From assembly GCA_017165825.1 (NCBI GenBank), contig CM029384.1:16502719-16566718 (forward strand): a stretch of DNA of 64,000 nucleotides. The letters are read 5' to 3'. The notes beneath the pieces are model-generated. The model was not told the DNA's origin. It ran no database searches and worked only from the letters and a program-made list of their open reading frames with translations. Every line of letters begins with the position of its first letter. Within the stretch, counting starts at the first letter, position 1. Positions 1 to 13,000 of the stretch are shown in pieces. This DNA is from Hepsetus odoe. Taxonomy: Eukaryota > Chordata > Actinopteri > Characiformes > Hepsetidae. A program made the translations under genes and the position numbers.

Positions 1-2458
1 CATGCCTTGATGGGTTCCTCAAAACCAGGCAGATGGTTATAATGTTTTAGTTGAACAGTGTAAATCTGTTGTGCTGAGCAATCATCATAGTGAGAACAGC
101 ATGGGAAAATGTAGTGCATATTCAGCAGTGCATATACAAGCTCCAGAATAGTACTGTGTTTTTATAATTTCACATCCACCTTCAAATTTAAAATATGTAG
201 CATTCTTAGGTAATCTACATAAGACGGTATAATCACATTCTTTTTTGATTTAATTGTGGACATAATTCTTAATAAACATGAGTTTTAGAGGGCTTATATG
301 AGATTATTCTAGTTAGAAAAAGATATTATTTTATGAGTTGGAGCAAGTCTGTGGAGGGGCATAAAATACCTGAAACTGGGCAAAGCTGCAAGTTCCCAGA
401 ACTGAAGTCAAATCCTCCTGCTTTAGAGATAAATCAAAAATGTGCACTGCGTAGAAGAAGTGGGAGGACTGGTTTGAGAACCGCTGTTTTAATAAACCAT
501 GCACTGTTAGACTCCTTAGGGAACTAGAAGCTCTAGCTCTATGAACCAGAAGTTCTTCTATGTGCTGCTCCAAAGAACCTAAGAAAGTACATTTCAGAGA
601 ACTGGGGAATTGTGGGAACAAGCTATTGAGTTGTGAGAGACTATTCTCCACTGTGCACGGCCTCCAAGTCAGCATATAGTTTTCACTGAAGCTGTGCCAG
701 TGTTTGAGTTGGGCCACGAGTGGTCCCAGAACACTTTCATGTGGGGGGGCGAAAATAAGGAGAAACCACAGAGAAGCAGGAGGAGACAGTCATCACTCCA
801 CCCCTCAACCACCCTCCTACCCCAAACATCAATCTCTCCCAACCCCTGAGGCAGAGGTAGAGTCTGCACCTGCTGAACCAGCCCTAAAGGTCAAGCTCTT
901 TTAAGAGAGAAAACTCAGAGCGTTGAAATCTCTTTAGGGTGTTCTGTTTAAAGTAAGCGTCAACAACAGCTTTAGTTTAATTTTAGTTTTACTTTGCTGG
1001 CGCTACAACACAACAGTAAACTTTACAATTACAATTACTGTTTTTGGATGAGCCTCGCCTCATGTAACTTTTCCACAAATCTGGAATCCCCTCGTTTTTG
1101 TGTTCTTTGTTTTCTTCATATGTTTATTTGATATGACCTGGGCCGGGGTCAAGTGTAACAGAAAAAAAGAGGTGAAAGACGCCTCGTTTCTTGATCCTTT
1201 TGCATTCATTGAGCCGAGAGAGCAACATTTAAAAGCCAAAAAAATCTTAGCAACAAACTCAGAGAGCTCAAGAGATTATAAACTACCTTTCCTCTTCCCC
1301 AGCTACCCACAGTGAGCTCTATTTACAAGTAAGAAAGGAGCCTGGTGAGGAGTAAAGGAGATTTTCCGTTAGCCCTACAGAAAGCTGGACCTCGTACCAA
1401 CTTTTGTATACCTTCTTCTATGCTCAAAGACCTCTTTGAGGACAGAACTGATCAATAACTTTTTTATTTTAAAAAATGTATATAAAACATTTTAGAAAAA
1501 TAGATTTCCATGATGCTTAGAAAGAAGTAGACAAGAACTCCAGGAACTACAGGGAACAGGGATGCCGTTAACTGGGCAGCAGAGAATGCATTTCATTTTG
1601 GTTCACTGTTTGCTGTGGTGGGCTTCACAGTGACATATAGTCATTTTTACTAATAATTTAAAAATACGATGAGAAAAAATAAAGATACGATGAGAAAAAA
1701 AAGCCAAAAACGTGTGTCATAAAGAGCTCATCTCTCTGGATGGTACACACAGGAACCATTGTGTTTAATGGCAAACAGCTTGATTGCTTTGTTGAAAAGT
1801 GTGGGCATGAAGTTGAAAAGTTGAAAAACACTTAAAGGTTGAACAAAATTTAATGAGGGCTATAAATGTAGGTGGGGTTCTAAGAGAACGAAGTGGAATG
1901 GCCTAAGGGTATCTAGTGGGTAGACACTTTAAAATGAAAGGGTAAGTATGACCAGAAGATTGTAAGGAGAGGCCCTTCAGAACTGTTCATGCTCTTTTAC
2001 TCATAACCAGTACGAGTCCCAGGAGAGCAGTGGCAATAGCGTGAGTTTTCGGCAACCTGAAAGATGTGACTTTTATTACATGTATTAGATAGCATCACTT
2101 TTCATGACGAGAGAAAAAAAAAATCTTCAAATAGTGACTGTAGGTTTTCCAAACATCACAAGAAAGCTTATGATCACGGGTAACTGTCAGCACTTTCAGT
2201 GAACATTAGTGAACTCCAATTGTGTTTACAATTAGGGGAGATATTAGGAGCTCATTAATAAAGTGATGGAATGATGAAGGAACTTGGACATGTGTACAGC
2301 ATAAGACATGCGTTAAAAAGCAAAGTGATGTCCCTTTATTTGGCAGCATTACGCTGAATCTGAAAAAAAGAAATTGCACATTAAATATCTCTACCCATCA
2401 GTTACTTGGAAACCCAACAAAATCAGTGAAGCTGAAGTGAAAGAGACTATGTGTTATG
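1..2458. other. no recognisable feature
   Basis: AT-rich sequence with scattered short open frames that show no motif I recognise. The only local structure seen is a short tandem duplication of 'atacgatgagaaaaaa' near 1663-1700. Confidence 0.5.
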
Positions 2459-2459
2459 G

Positions 2460-2665
2460 TGAGCACACAGCACAGCACAGCACAATGAACCACAATGAGA
2501 TGCATCCTCTGCATTAAACCCATACACACCGTGCAGCAGTGGGCAGCCCTGGGAGCAGTCTTGGGGACGTTGCCTTGCTCAAGGGTACCTCAGAGGAACC
2601 TACCGGGATTTCACCCAAGACCTTCCGACCTTAGCGTAATCCCTAACCATTAGACCACCACTGCT
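2460..2665 (-). repeat. SINE family B copy (inverted)
   Basis: The complement carries the family B layout: a tRNA-like head (ending here in 'gaccaccactgc'), the shared core 'cttgctcaagggtacctcag' read on the plus strand, the 'ccgtgcagcagtgggcagc' segment, and a 3' part with repeated 'cacag'. The head is degenerate: the box B region reads 'gggatttcacccaag'. It lies just outside the Tc1 remnant that follows. Confidence 0.8.
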
Positions 2666-2689
2666 TTAATGAAAAATTTACAACATATT

Positions 2690-3653
2690 TTATTTTGCAA
2701 CCAAGAAAACTTGTTACAGCATAGGCATTAATCACCAGAATTGTTCTGGTGACAAATTCTTCTCCAGCACATCCCAAAGATTCTCAATGGGGCTAAAGTC
2801 TGGACTCTGTGTTGGCCAATCCATGTGTGAAAATTATGTCTCCGCTCCCTGAACCACTCTTTCACAATCTGAGCCGATGAATCCTGGCATTGTGATCTTG
2901 GAATCTGCCCGAGCCATCAGGGAAGAAGAAGTTCACAGATGGAATAACCTGCTCATTCAGTATATTCAGGTAGTCAGCTGACCTCATTCTTTGGGCACAT
3001 AATGTTGCTGAACTGAGACCTGACCAACTGCAGCAAACCCAGATCACAGCACTGCCCAGCAAAGCATGATAGGTGCAGTGTCCAATCTTTATGCTCCCTA
3101 GCAAACTGAAGCCTTTTGTTGCAATTAGCCTCACTGATCAGTGGTTTTCTTAAAGCTATACAGCTGTTTAGTCCTAATCCCTTGAGTTCCCTTCACACTG
3201 TGCACGTGGAAATGCTCTCATGTTCAACTGTTAAACACAACCGTTAGTTCTGCTGGTTTTTTAACGATTTTAACGATTCGCTGATCACTGTCATTCAAGA
3301 TTTTTCATCTCTCCTGCAAAGATGATGGCTCCCCACTATCCTTCCACTTTTTAATAATGGATTAGACTGTTCTTAACCCAATTTTAGTAGTTTCAGCATC
3401 TTCTTAGATGTTTTCTTTGCCTGATGCAAGCCAATAATTTGACCCTTCTGAAACAGATTAACCTCTTTTCCAGGACCACAGGATGTGTCTTCCGACACAG
3501 TTGTAATGAGAAGCTACTCACTGCATGAGTTAGGGTTAAAAAACAAAAAAAGCAGCTGAAACATAATCACCCATGCAGTAATTATCCAATGGGAGGCTCT
3601 TACCTATTTGCTTTGTTAAATCCAGGTGGTGACTTTTTTTTACAGGCAGTGTA
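2690..3653 (-). mobile_element. decayed Tc1/mariner DNA transposon (family a)
   Basis: The right end 'gacttttttttacaggcagtgta' region followed by the TA dinucleotide matches the outer end of a widespread fish Tc1-like family, and the interior follows that family's transposase gene on the minus strand. Legible segments are 'SPDLNPIENLW'-type coding near 2790-2815 ('ctcaatggggctaaagtctgga' on plus) and the N-terminal helix-turn-helix region around 3340-3480. The left inverted repeat is too degenerate to place exactly, so the left boundary is approximate. Part of the middle of the transposase is missing between about 3080 and 3090 relative to the family layout. The copy is non-functional. Confidence 0.8.
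2862..3134 (-). pseudogene. Tc1-type transposase fragment, catalytic domain
   Basis: A 90-codon open stretch carries the middle of a Tc1 transposase DDE domain: residues about 26-40 read 'GSAVIWVCCSWSGL', followed by 'RMRSADYLNIL' and 'FFFPDGSGRFQDHNARIH'. In Tc1 enzymes the second catalytic aspartate directly precedes the asparagine of the 'DNA..H' motif; here that codon is cac (His), giving 'QDHNARIH'. The first residues come from a fusion of N-terminal and middle parts after loss of the segment between. The reading frame ends soon after the motif. The DDE fold requires all three acids, so this copy is catalytically dead. Family assignment is strong; the start codon is not meaningful. Confidence 0.8.
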
Positions 3654-5172
3654 TAATGCAGATGCACTGTTTTCTTTTTCATGATCTCATTTTTGTTTAT
3701 TTGTGATAATATATGTCACACTTTCTGAAAAAAATGTCCTTCTTTAAATCACAAATGCTTTGAAAACTGTGCTCTTTTTGTGTTTACAAAGGTTGAATTT
3801 TGTATTACACTCCTTTATTGTGGAATAAAAGTAATAAAGCAAATAGTTTTAACAGCACTGTACATCGGTTATTTCAGGTTATCAATTACTTTCACAGAGC
3901 CAGAGACTACGTTAGAATGAAGGTATACCATATCCAAGTGTACTACACCATACCCTGAACTATTAAAGGGAAAATGACGAAAGAGCAGCTATTAAAGTAT
4001 GTGGTGAGCAGTGATGGTAACAGTACCTTGCTCAATTTGACCAATCAATTGGTCAAAGCTTAGAAAATGCTTTCTGTTCCACCAACAGGATCAAATCCTT
4101 CAGCTGTTCAGGGGTGTTAACTTTATTCACAGAGCACTGTCTATCAAAGAAGATACTTTTGTCATGAGTGAATTGAGTGAAAGTCAGGCGCGGTGTTTTG
4201 ACATGCTTGCGAAATCATTCCTACATGCCTCAGGGATGATCTGATAGGCATGTAAGCCAGAAGCTGTCATAATCAATGTTTTTTTTTGTTTTTTTTGGGG
4301 TTTTTTGCCACTGCAGCATGGCAGCAATACACTAAACTTGGAAATATATGTCAACTTCAATTTCTCTAAAAATAGTTACTAAACAGTTTGCCAGCTGATA
4401 TACAACAGAAACATTATAAATGAAGGCAAAAGCACAAGAAAAGAATGACGGTGGAGATGAGGGTTAAATAGGGCCAGGTGTGGACCCCAGCTCTTTCAAA
4501 CATCTCTTCACACCTCATGGAGTAGTGTCTGCTAAGTTTGTAGCTGGGTGTGGTGATGCTGCTTGATAAACCCCTCCTTCAAAAAATATGAATACTGTCT
4601 TAACGACAGTGGTCAAACTGTTCCAAAATTTGGCAAATTGTGAATTGATCCAAATAGAAACTGAAAACATTTCAAAACACTCAACATCAAAAATACAGCT
4701 TTGAGTTTAGGACATTTTGTGCCTACTAGTGCCTCCATCTGTCTATCGGTGCAGTAGTAACAGCAATTTCCTTCTAGATCGATCGTTTTTGGATTCTGAG
4801 TCTGAAAATAAAGGATCAACAAAAAGCACAGGGACAAGACTCGGATTCTGTTACTGAGTCCTGGTTCTCGGGTCAAGTGTAGTGTGTCATTTCCTTCTGT
4901 GGTATGTACTGAGGGAGTAAGCAGAAACAGACAAGGGCAAAGTATTTACAGTAAGAGTCAAGCCTCCGCAGGAAGTAGATGATGGGTAATATGACTGGTT
5001 AGCAACAGGAAGCGTGCTCAACTAATAAAGACCAATACATTAAATACTAGGATGATCTGATGACACCTGGAACAAAGACACCAAAAAAACAATTTACTTC
5101 TGGCAATTTAGTATTCTCTCTCTGCGATTTCAGGCTGCACCATTTGTGACTCTCAAAATGTTTGCCAACAAA
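3654..5172. other. no recognisable gene
   Basis: Unique-looking AT-rich DNA. A T-rich tract lies at 4278-4306. No coding motif or splice-bounded exon was recognised. Confidence 0.4.
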
Positions 5173-5184
5173 ATATATGGTGCA

Positions 5185-5268
5185 GTCCTCGCCCTGTGTG
5201 CGCTGGGTTGGACACCAGCACTCCCCCGCGACCCCGTTTGGGACAAGCGGCAGATAATGGATGGATGG
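5185..5268 (+). repeat. 5'-truncated SINE family A tail with 12-bp target duplication
   Basis: Only the 3' portion of family A is present, from 'gtcctcgccctgtgtgcgct' to the 'ggatggatgg' end. It is flanked by identical direct repeats 'atatatggtgca' at 5173-5184 and 5269-5280. A direct target duplication with a 5' truncation is the signature of LINE-driven target-primed reverse transcription. Confidence 0.9.
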
Positions 5269-5280
5269 ATATATGGTGCA

Positions 5281-7000
5281 TTATAACTTCTTCCAGGCTT
5301 GACTCACTCTGGATTTTTTGAAAAAGCAGTTGGTTTGGATAAGGCTGGAGTTGAATTGTAGCAGGTTATTATCGGACCAAAAGATGTAGAAGAAATGGGA
5401 TGGGCTGACAAAAAAAAAGTAAAAGTAGAACAAGAGTTTGGAAAGTTGTAGGACACTGGGGAGTGAAAGCGAAGTCAGAAAAATTGGGACACCTCACCAT
5501 TCCAGCTGCCTGCCCTCCTCCTCACCCTCCACCTGAGGCTTGGCTACATCTGGAGGGCGGCTTCCAGCACATTCCTCTAGTTTCCGGCTGGCTCAATCGG
5601 CCTATTCATATGAACGAAACCCCCAAAGAGCTGGCGGTGTTGCCTCGCGTGACATGCACCTTACATATGTGGAAGAAGAAGGAGGGGGGGACCCCTGCTA
5701 AAAAGCCTGAAAAGCTAACTCCTGAGTTTTTTCCCTGTCCAATTCTGTTCACAAGAATAACTCCAACCACCAGCTGCTCGTGTTAGCCACACAGTTTGCA
5801 CTGCCAAGTGGAGGCAGCTATAATTCAATCTTACACTCTCCTTAATGTCTCCCAGCTGGCTTGGTACAGAAGAATAAGCCATATTCTTCAGCCTTGCTCT
5901 CATTTTTTTTTTACCTGAGGACTTGAGCTGGAGGCTGGGGTCTGCCAGGAGAGCCGTTTGAAGTTTTTAAGAGGCTCTTTTGCCGGAAAAACATGAGCAG
6001 GTTTTTATCTTGGGTTTTTTTTCACGCATCTGTGAACATTTCCCTGCGGCTCTCGTGACAGCAACACCACACTACTGACAGCTGGCCAGCAAGAACTTTA
6101 TGGCCTCAATATTTATGACAAAGAAAATCAGAAGTCTTCAAATATATACATATTTGATGACTGTTGTCAATGTCTTCATGCCATTCCACAAAGTTCCAGA
6201 GAAAGGATAAAAAGGTTTCTATTTAAGGTGCATGTGAGAAAGTTGCTGTGGAAAACAGGCAGCCTGTGTCCATGTGGTACAACTTCACACCTGTCTGGGG
6301 GGAAGATATACAAGTAGATATTTCTGGAAGGCAGTTATGTCTGCCATCATCCTGTGGACGTATTCACACCTGCACAGCTTGAGTTCAGGTGGCGCACAAA
6401 ACAATGGCCAACTTGTCCTGAATGTTGTCCCCACAGTAAGCTGAGCCAATGTAATCCTAGGTTACACACCTCTGCAGTTCCAAACTTTCCAAAAGAAAAA
6501 AAAATGTCCCTCAGTCTGAAATAAGCTAAGGTCCTGCCCCTAAGTGTGGACTCAGATTGCCATTGACAACAACAGTCTGTTCAAGCAAAACAAAATCCAG
6601 TAAGTGAACCTATCAAACCGTTGTTCATTTTTTGAAATTTCCACTGCAGAATGTCTTACATATTTTGATATTAACCCAACCTAAACTGTTGATCCTAGCA
6701 GCAAGCAAGAGGATTTGAAAAAAAGTATTGCAAAGCTTTTGGGATGTCTAAGCTGGAAATGTCTGGTCTGCAGTTCAAACTTGAAGAAACTTCATATATA
6801 TTAGCTAACTGCCAGTGTTTCCAGCAGCATTCCCTAAATTCAATGTAAACCACATTTCAATTAGGATATTTTGGATAATTTGGAAAAAGAAATTTTGCAG
6901 TTGTACATATATTGATTTTTCAAGTTGACCCTTCGTTCATGAAGTTGTGATAATTATTATTACAATATAAAAGAGGAATACTGATTTTACTAATACTAAT
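5281..7000. other. no recognisable gene
   Basis: Includes a slightly more GC-rich stretch around 5490-5780 with a roughly 100-codon open frame that begins with GTG and shows no domain. I treat it as chance. Confidence 0.4.
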
Positions 7001-7059
7001 AACTAATTCCAGATGATTTTGGTAAATATTACACAGCAAGTGAACAGTAAATTGTGTTA

Positions 7060-7975
7060 GTAGCAGTAGCAGTAGCAAAAATGGGCGCTTTAATGAGGGC
7101 CAAATTGTGATGGCTAGAGGACTAGATCAGGAATGACTGGAAAGCTTGTGGGTTACTGTCGGAATGCAGTGGCTAGTGGCTGCCAAAAGTGGGAAATGGA
7201 AAATCTACAAGGAACTGCTGACAGTGTTATGGGCAACCAAAAAGAATTGGAAGTGAGGTCTCGTGGAGTCAGCAGAGGCAGTATGGAGAGCTAAGCAAGA
7301 TCCTGTTGGGACTTTGTCAGTCCTGTCATTCATGTGGATGTTATTTTAACTTGTAACAGCTAACATGCTTGCAGACCAGGTACACCTTCCTGGCAACAGT
7401 ATTTCCTAATGAGGAAGAGGCAATGGCCTCTTTTAGCAGTATAATGAACCCTGCTACACTGCAAATATTGTTCAGTAATGGTTAAAGGAACATGACAAAA
7501 TGTTCAAATTGTTAGCTTGGCCTCCAGATTCCCCACTTCTCAATTTAATCAGTGGCATGTGGCAGATCAAGTAGTCTGATCCATACCTTGCCCCACAGTG
7601 GTGACCTTGTAGTTAGCAAACTGGCCCCAGGATCAGAAGGTCATGGGTTTGAATCCTAGTTGCCCTGAGGTATCCTTGAGCAAGGTACCGTCCCCATCAC
7701 TGCTCCCTGGGCACATTTAGTGGCTGCCCCCTGCTTTGTGTGTGTGGGTACAATGCAGATGTTGAATTTTGTTGTGGCTCACTTTGTGCTGTGCCGTGTT
7801 TCACAATGACAAGAATTTTCACTTTCACGTTGCAGCTTATGGGTCTTAAAGCATATTCAGCATGCATCTTGATGACAGAAAAGACACCACTGACCTTCAA
7901 AGATCTTGCAGAATCCTTGCCTCAACTGGCAAACAGATGATTTTATTGCTATGCCTGATTGGTGTTTGCACTTAA
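7060..7975 (+). mobile_element. decayed Tc1/mariner DNA transposon (family b), split by a SINE
   Basis: The interior follows a common fish Tc1 family: 'caaattgtgatggctagagg' near 7102, 'cattcatgtggatgttattt' near 7328, 'gcttggcctccagattcccc' near 7516, and a terminal region 'gattggtgt' near 7965 resembling the family's end. A SINE B copy interrupts the C-terminal part at about 7595-7828; transposon sequence resumes at 'cacgttgcagcttatgggtc'. The expected 'QQDNAPCHTA' motif reads stop-Q-Y-N-E-P-C-Y-T-A near 7434-7463, so the second catalytic Asp has become Tyr. Large internal deletions are also present. No intact protein is possible. Confidence 0.75.
7595..7828 (+). repeat. SINE family B copy inserted in a Tc1 element
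   Basis: A tRNA-like head (degenerate 'agtggtgaccttgtagttag' box A; 'gggtttgaatcc' box B) is followed by the core 'ccttgagcaaggtaccgtcc', 'ggctgccccctgc' and the tail 'acaatgacaagaattttcac'. It sits inside the family b Tc1 remnant, so it inserted after that transposon. Confidence 0.85.
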
Positions 7976-8885
7976 GGAGTTATTTTATTTGATTTCTGCT
8001 CAGACATTCCCAAAGTAATGGTGCAACAACCCTGGATGGCTGCATTGATACTGCTGAACACTGTGAATGTTATCTGATGTAGAAGAAGCAGTGTCAGTGA
8101 CAGAATGCTTGGTCTTGAACACGTTATAAAGGGGCTGCAAAGCAAACAATTGTGCTGGCATGTAACTAATGTTTTTGGCCGACTTGTCGTTTATAGCCAA
8201 TGAATTGCATTCTTGCTTAAAAAGTGTTCCAGAGAGAAAATGTTGTCTATAAATTGTGTCACTCTACTTTTTCTCTGTTGAAATTTTAATGATTATACTG
8301 CTATGGATAAGTAAAAGGTAACTGCTCTTAGTACAGCATTTAAAAAACCTGCAGCAAAGATGTCAGAGAACATGATCAGTTCATCTATTTCTTTAACAGA
8401 GAGCAAACAGGGACATATCTGAAAAAGCTAACAGGAGAGATCAGCTTTGGAATTGTGCATTGTGCACGCAGCATTGTGCTTTGGAATGAATGTTTGTGGT
8501 ACAAAAGTCTGCATGATTGTGATCAGGAACTCTCTGGCGCTATTATCATAAAGATAACTGCACATCATTTTGATGCCTTCTTTGTACAAAACTGTTATGC
8601 AGACCATCTCCTATGTACTGCATGCAAACATCACCACACATTTCAGAAATTTGGTGAATGATGGGTAGATGGTGTTTGTGGACTGTTTGAACACTGGGGT
8701 AATGTGTTAGAACATGCAATGCCATGTTAAACAGTGCAACATGGGTGCGCTCCCTTGCCAATTAGTTCATTAAACATCCCTCTGAACGCCAATATAATAC
8801 CAAAATTGTCATCAGTATTAGCTACTATGAATATTAATAAGTTAATAAGAAATAAATTCTGTAAAAGATCATCTCTGTTGCTGGA
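7976..8885. other. no recognisable gene
   Basis: AT-rich DNA with short chance frames on both strands and no recognised motif. Confidence 0.4.
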
Positions 8886-8889
8886 AATT

Positions 8890-10080
8890 TTGTTAAATAA
8901 GACATAACTGAAGGAGGCAGTTTAAGTGAAGAAAAGAGATACCATATTGCTGGGCAACTACTGCAGAAGTGGTAAGAGAGGCCACTAGAAAGGTACTTGG
9001 TGTGACATCTAGACATAAGACAATGGATAAGAAAACCTGGTGGTGGAATGAGGAAGTTCAAGAGTTTATACAGAGGAAGAAGCTGGCAAAAAAAAAAAAA
9101 AAAAAAAAAAGTGGAATGTCAGTGAGTTAAAGAAGACAGAAATGAGTAAAAAGAGATGAAGTGCAGTGCAAAAATGTGATGATGGCTAAAGATAAGACAT
9201 TTGATGAGTTGTATGAGGGGTTGGAGACTAAGGAGGGAGAAAAGAATGCAAATTGATAAGAGAGAGGCACAGAGATGGGAAAGATATACAGCAGGTGAGG
9301 ATGCTAAAGGATAATAATGGAAACACTCACATACGAGCAGAAAATGTTGAGCTGATAAAAGGAGTGCTTTGAGTGGTTGATCAATTAAGAGACAGAGAGA
9401 GAAATGTCTGATGTGAAGAGAAAGATTGGCTAAGGAAAGAATGTAAAGGCTCTTGGACCAGATGAGGTATCTATCAGAAATAGCAGTGGAGTTTCTAACC
9501 AAATTAACTAAACAATCAAGTGAGAGGATGACGGTGGACTGGATAAAATGTGTACTGGTAAAAATTTTCAGCTATAGTGACTATAGAGGGATAAAGTTGA
9601 TCAGCCACAGCATGAAGATATTGGAAAAGTGGAAGTTGAACAAGAAAAGAAGTGATGATTAATGAGCTTTCAGTTTTTCATTAATGAGATTTCATGCTGG
9701 GAAAGAACACTATAGATATTATGTTTGCTCTGAGGGTGTTGCTGGAGTAGAACAAAGAAGGTCAAATGGAGTTGCATTGTGCCATTGTGAACTTGAAAGC
9801 ATATGGCAGAGTACCTAAAGAGTAGTTGAGGTATTGTATGAGGAAATCAGAAGTGGCAGAAAAGTGTCTCAGAGTTGGTACAGGACATGTATGAGGGCAG
9901 TTTGACCATGGTGAGATCTGTAGTAGGAGTGACAGATGCATTACTAAGTGGAGGAGAGATTACATCAAGGATTACATTAGATTGACAGATGAGATTAGAC
10001 TGGAGACCTCATGGATTGTGAAGGTTGCTGATGACACTGTGAACAGCAGGGAGAGTAGAGAGAAGCTATAAGAGCCCCTG
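8890..10080 (+). pseudogene. decayed RTE-clade LINE ORF2 (linker and reverse transcriptase)
   Basis: Successive short frames follow an RTE-type non-LTR retrotransposon ORF2 on the plus strand. A 'KTWWWNEEVQ' linker lies near 9025-9060, a 'KALGPDE' RT motif at 9446-9466, 'DYRGIKLISHSMKI' at about 9580-9621, and a degenerate 'FALRVLLE'-like stretch near 9726. The active-site box is at 10021-10041 and reads K-V-A-D-D-T-V. The expected aromatic residue before ADD is Val, so the usual F/Y-A-D-D motif is altered. Stops and frameshifts occur throughout, and a 23-A run at 9088-9110 interrupts the linker. The endonuclease domain and 3' end are absent. The clade call rests on motif wording. Confidence 0.75.
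9088..9110. repeat. poly(A) run (23 A)
   Basis: An uninterrupted A23 tract inside the RTE ORF2 remnant. It may be slippage in an A-rich lysine stretch or the tail of a small inserted retrocopy; nothing recognisable precedes it. Confidence 0.9.
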
Positions 10081-13000
10081 GAGAGAAGAGACATTCTATA
10101 CATTTGTGCTTCACATACTATCACAATAAATACTGAGTGCCTTTGGACTTGCATTCAGTATTGTAGTATTTAAAGTACAGTTTATCTTTGATAAAATGTT
10201 CAATACAACATTTCAAATTTTGGTTGCCATTCTTTCTTTCTTTCTTTAGAGAGGCACCTCAAACAGCATAAATCCACTATCCCCTCTTCTGGTCTTTGTT
10301 CCACTGATGGGATTTATGTGGTAGTATATTTGGGAAGCAGCCAGTTTTATTAACAGTTAGGTAACGATAGCTAAATGATACATTTTCTATTTAAAGGAAA
10401 ACTTTCTTTTCAGTATATATAATAAATGAACAGTGAACTTTGGAAAGAGGGTGGTAAATAGCTAACATTAGCTATTTTTTTTCTTATCTTTTCTTGGATA
10501 GTGAAACATATACTGTAATTTATCAGATGACAGCAATATTTACCCATCCACCATGAAATCACACACAGCTGTCTGTATTTTGACAAATTAATGCTTTATA
10601 TGGATTGAAAGTGCCCAAACCTCACAGCTTTCTCTCTTACTTTATTTTCATCTATCAAATAATGCCATTAATGTCTGTTTGCTTAGAAAAAACGAAAAAT
10701 GTACTAGTGCTTTAGTCCTAAGGCTTTTTGCCATCCAGGGTGCTAGACATGTGAATGAAAACTACAATTTTGCTCCCATTTGCTTGCTCTGCCAAACAAA
10801 AAAAAAAGTTAAAAAAGCAAAAGCTTTATCAGTGTTTACTTCACTTAATAAGCACATTTGTTCTAACCAGTTTGTAAGGTGTTTCTCAGCATGACTTGTT
10901 TGCTGAATTGTATTTTGTTCATGTCAGGTTAATTCCACTTTGTTTTGTTGTTCTGCCATCACAGCTGGGGACCAGGAAGCTTGCTTGGGGCAACAACAGG
11001 GTCACAACTGGATGCAGGCCAAATGAAATCTCATAAAATGTAACCATTTTCCATTCTTTTTTTGGATGTGCTAAAATTTAAAAATTACAATTAACTGGAA
11101 TGTAACATTGGTACACAATGGAAATACTTTAATTTAGTCCAGTTTCTTAGACTGAGAACATTTCTTAGACTACATTAAACTATGGTGTGCATTTAAATTT
11201 AATTACTGACTGCTGCATAAGACAAAGGAATCAGCAGGTCTAGCTTTTTCCAGAGCAGGTGATGTGATCAGTGTGTGTGTGATTTCAGGTTATTGTCCCT
11301 TTATCGGCTATGACGTGAGTCCACACAGGCAGAGAAGAGGGTAGTAAATCACAGGCATACAATGCTAGCCTTTGTCCTGCCTTGTAGACGAAGTGTCAAA
11401 AGAGAAAACCAACATTACGTTATTACAAAGATAACTGTACCGGTTACAGGCTGTTCATGCTTGTGTGTGTAATATATTTAAAGATTGAGCTGCAGAAGAG
11501 TAAGATAAGCAAAGAGGCCCTGAGGCAATGGAAAATATGGTAAAAAGAATCAAAACCAAAAGTAGACTGATACCTTGAAAGTGTAACAAAAATGCAAAAG
11601 GTGAAAAAGAAAGTTCATGTTGGCAATGTCCATTTACCCTTGAATCTATAATTTAATTTTGATTTCTGTTTTTTTCATTGTAGAATCAAGTGACTACAGT
11701 TGATGGCCAATAGAGGGCAGCCCCATACAGGAAAGGGGGTCTAAGACATTGTCCTTAAAGCAATGGAAAAATGGAAGGAGGTCTCACAGTGAGAAGACTT
11801 AAGCAGAGGGTGAGATGTCCATTCCCACAGCATTATCCATTTTTCTTGATTAGAAAACTCTGGAAATCCAATAATCTAAACGTCATGTTAAATGTCATGG
11901 CTAGAGGCCAGTCTTCCAAATACAAAGCCACATTTCTTATGAGACAGAATTCCATAAAAAGTCTCAGATTTTATAGTATGATGACTGGTCTTACTAAAGT
12001 ATATTTATTGGATAGATAATGTAATTAAATGACCTTCTTTGAAAGAAACTCACCTTAGATCATCTCCATCAACCAAATCAATGGCAATTTTCCAGCTGAT
12101 CACAGTATTGATCAAATTAAACCTTTTAGGAAACTTAAAGGTCACAGAGGGAGTTTCAAAAGCTGCTGGCAATTAAATTCTAAATGCCTTATAAGACAGG
12201 CAGAATGAGGTGTTCTCTAATCTAATGTCGTCCTTCCTTTTTAGCAGTTCAATGAATAAGCATATTGATTGGTCAGCTCCCCCAATAGCTTGTGGTTTGA
12301 TCTGCTGGCAATGGGAGGCTAAAGAGTATGGGTATATGGAGACTCTTTGATATATTAATTGAGGATAATTGAAAGGCTTTCAATCTTTACAGTTAACTTT
12401 CTCTGCCAGTCAGCTTATGACACAATGTCATTGCTGCTCATCGAATGACTAATCTTAAAATATTACCTCAACCCACCACCTGCTCGTAATGTATCATCTA
12501 TAAAACCCTGTACAAGCATAGATGGACCCCTGAGGATAATAAAAGGTCTGACCTCATCACCACTCCAAGATCACACAGATCAGACTTGTCAGTGAGCAGT
12601 CTCTGCACAGGGTTAAAATGGAAGGATACCTTTAACAACAGCTATTGCCAACAGCACCCTCAACAAAATACATTCATGTAGAGATTTGTTTTCAGGGTCT
12701 TTGCAGGAAATGTTGTGCTGAAACAAACCGTGTGAGTACAGGGTTCAATTACAAGGTGACGACAAAAACATTTGCAGGTGTACATGCAGATGAGAACAAA
12801 CAGCGTATTACAATTTAATGCCTTGCCTAAAATTAGCCACTGGAGAAACATTTCAGCTATTGATCAAGGTGACGGCAGCCAGAGGGCTGAAAGCCAGGAT
12901 AATAGAAGCCTTCACTCTACTGGGGATGCAAGGGGGTTGCATAAGAAAGAAAGGGAATTTAGCAAAGTAAGAATTTCAGTGGACAGTGCAGCTTCTTTTT

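Noticed and set aside
5463..5786. 107-codon frame in GC-richer DNA
   Set aside because: Starts with GTG, has no domain or splice context and no neighbour to support it.
9119..9502. 127-codon minus-strand frame, hydrophobic
   Set aside because: Shadow of the decayed RTE ORF2 on the plus strand.
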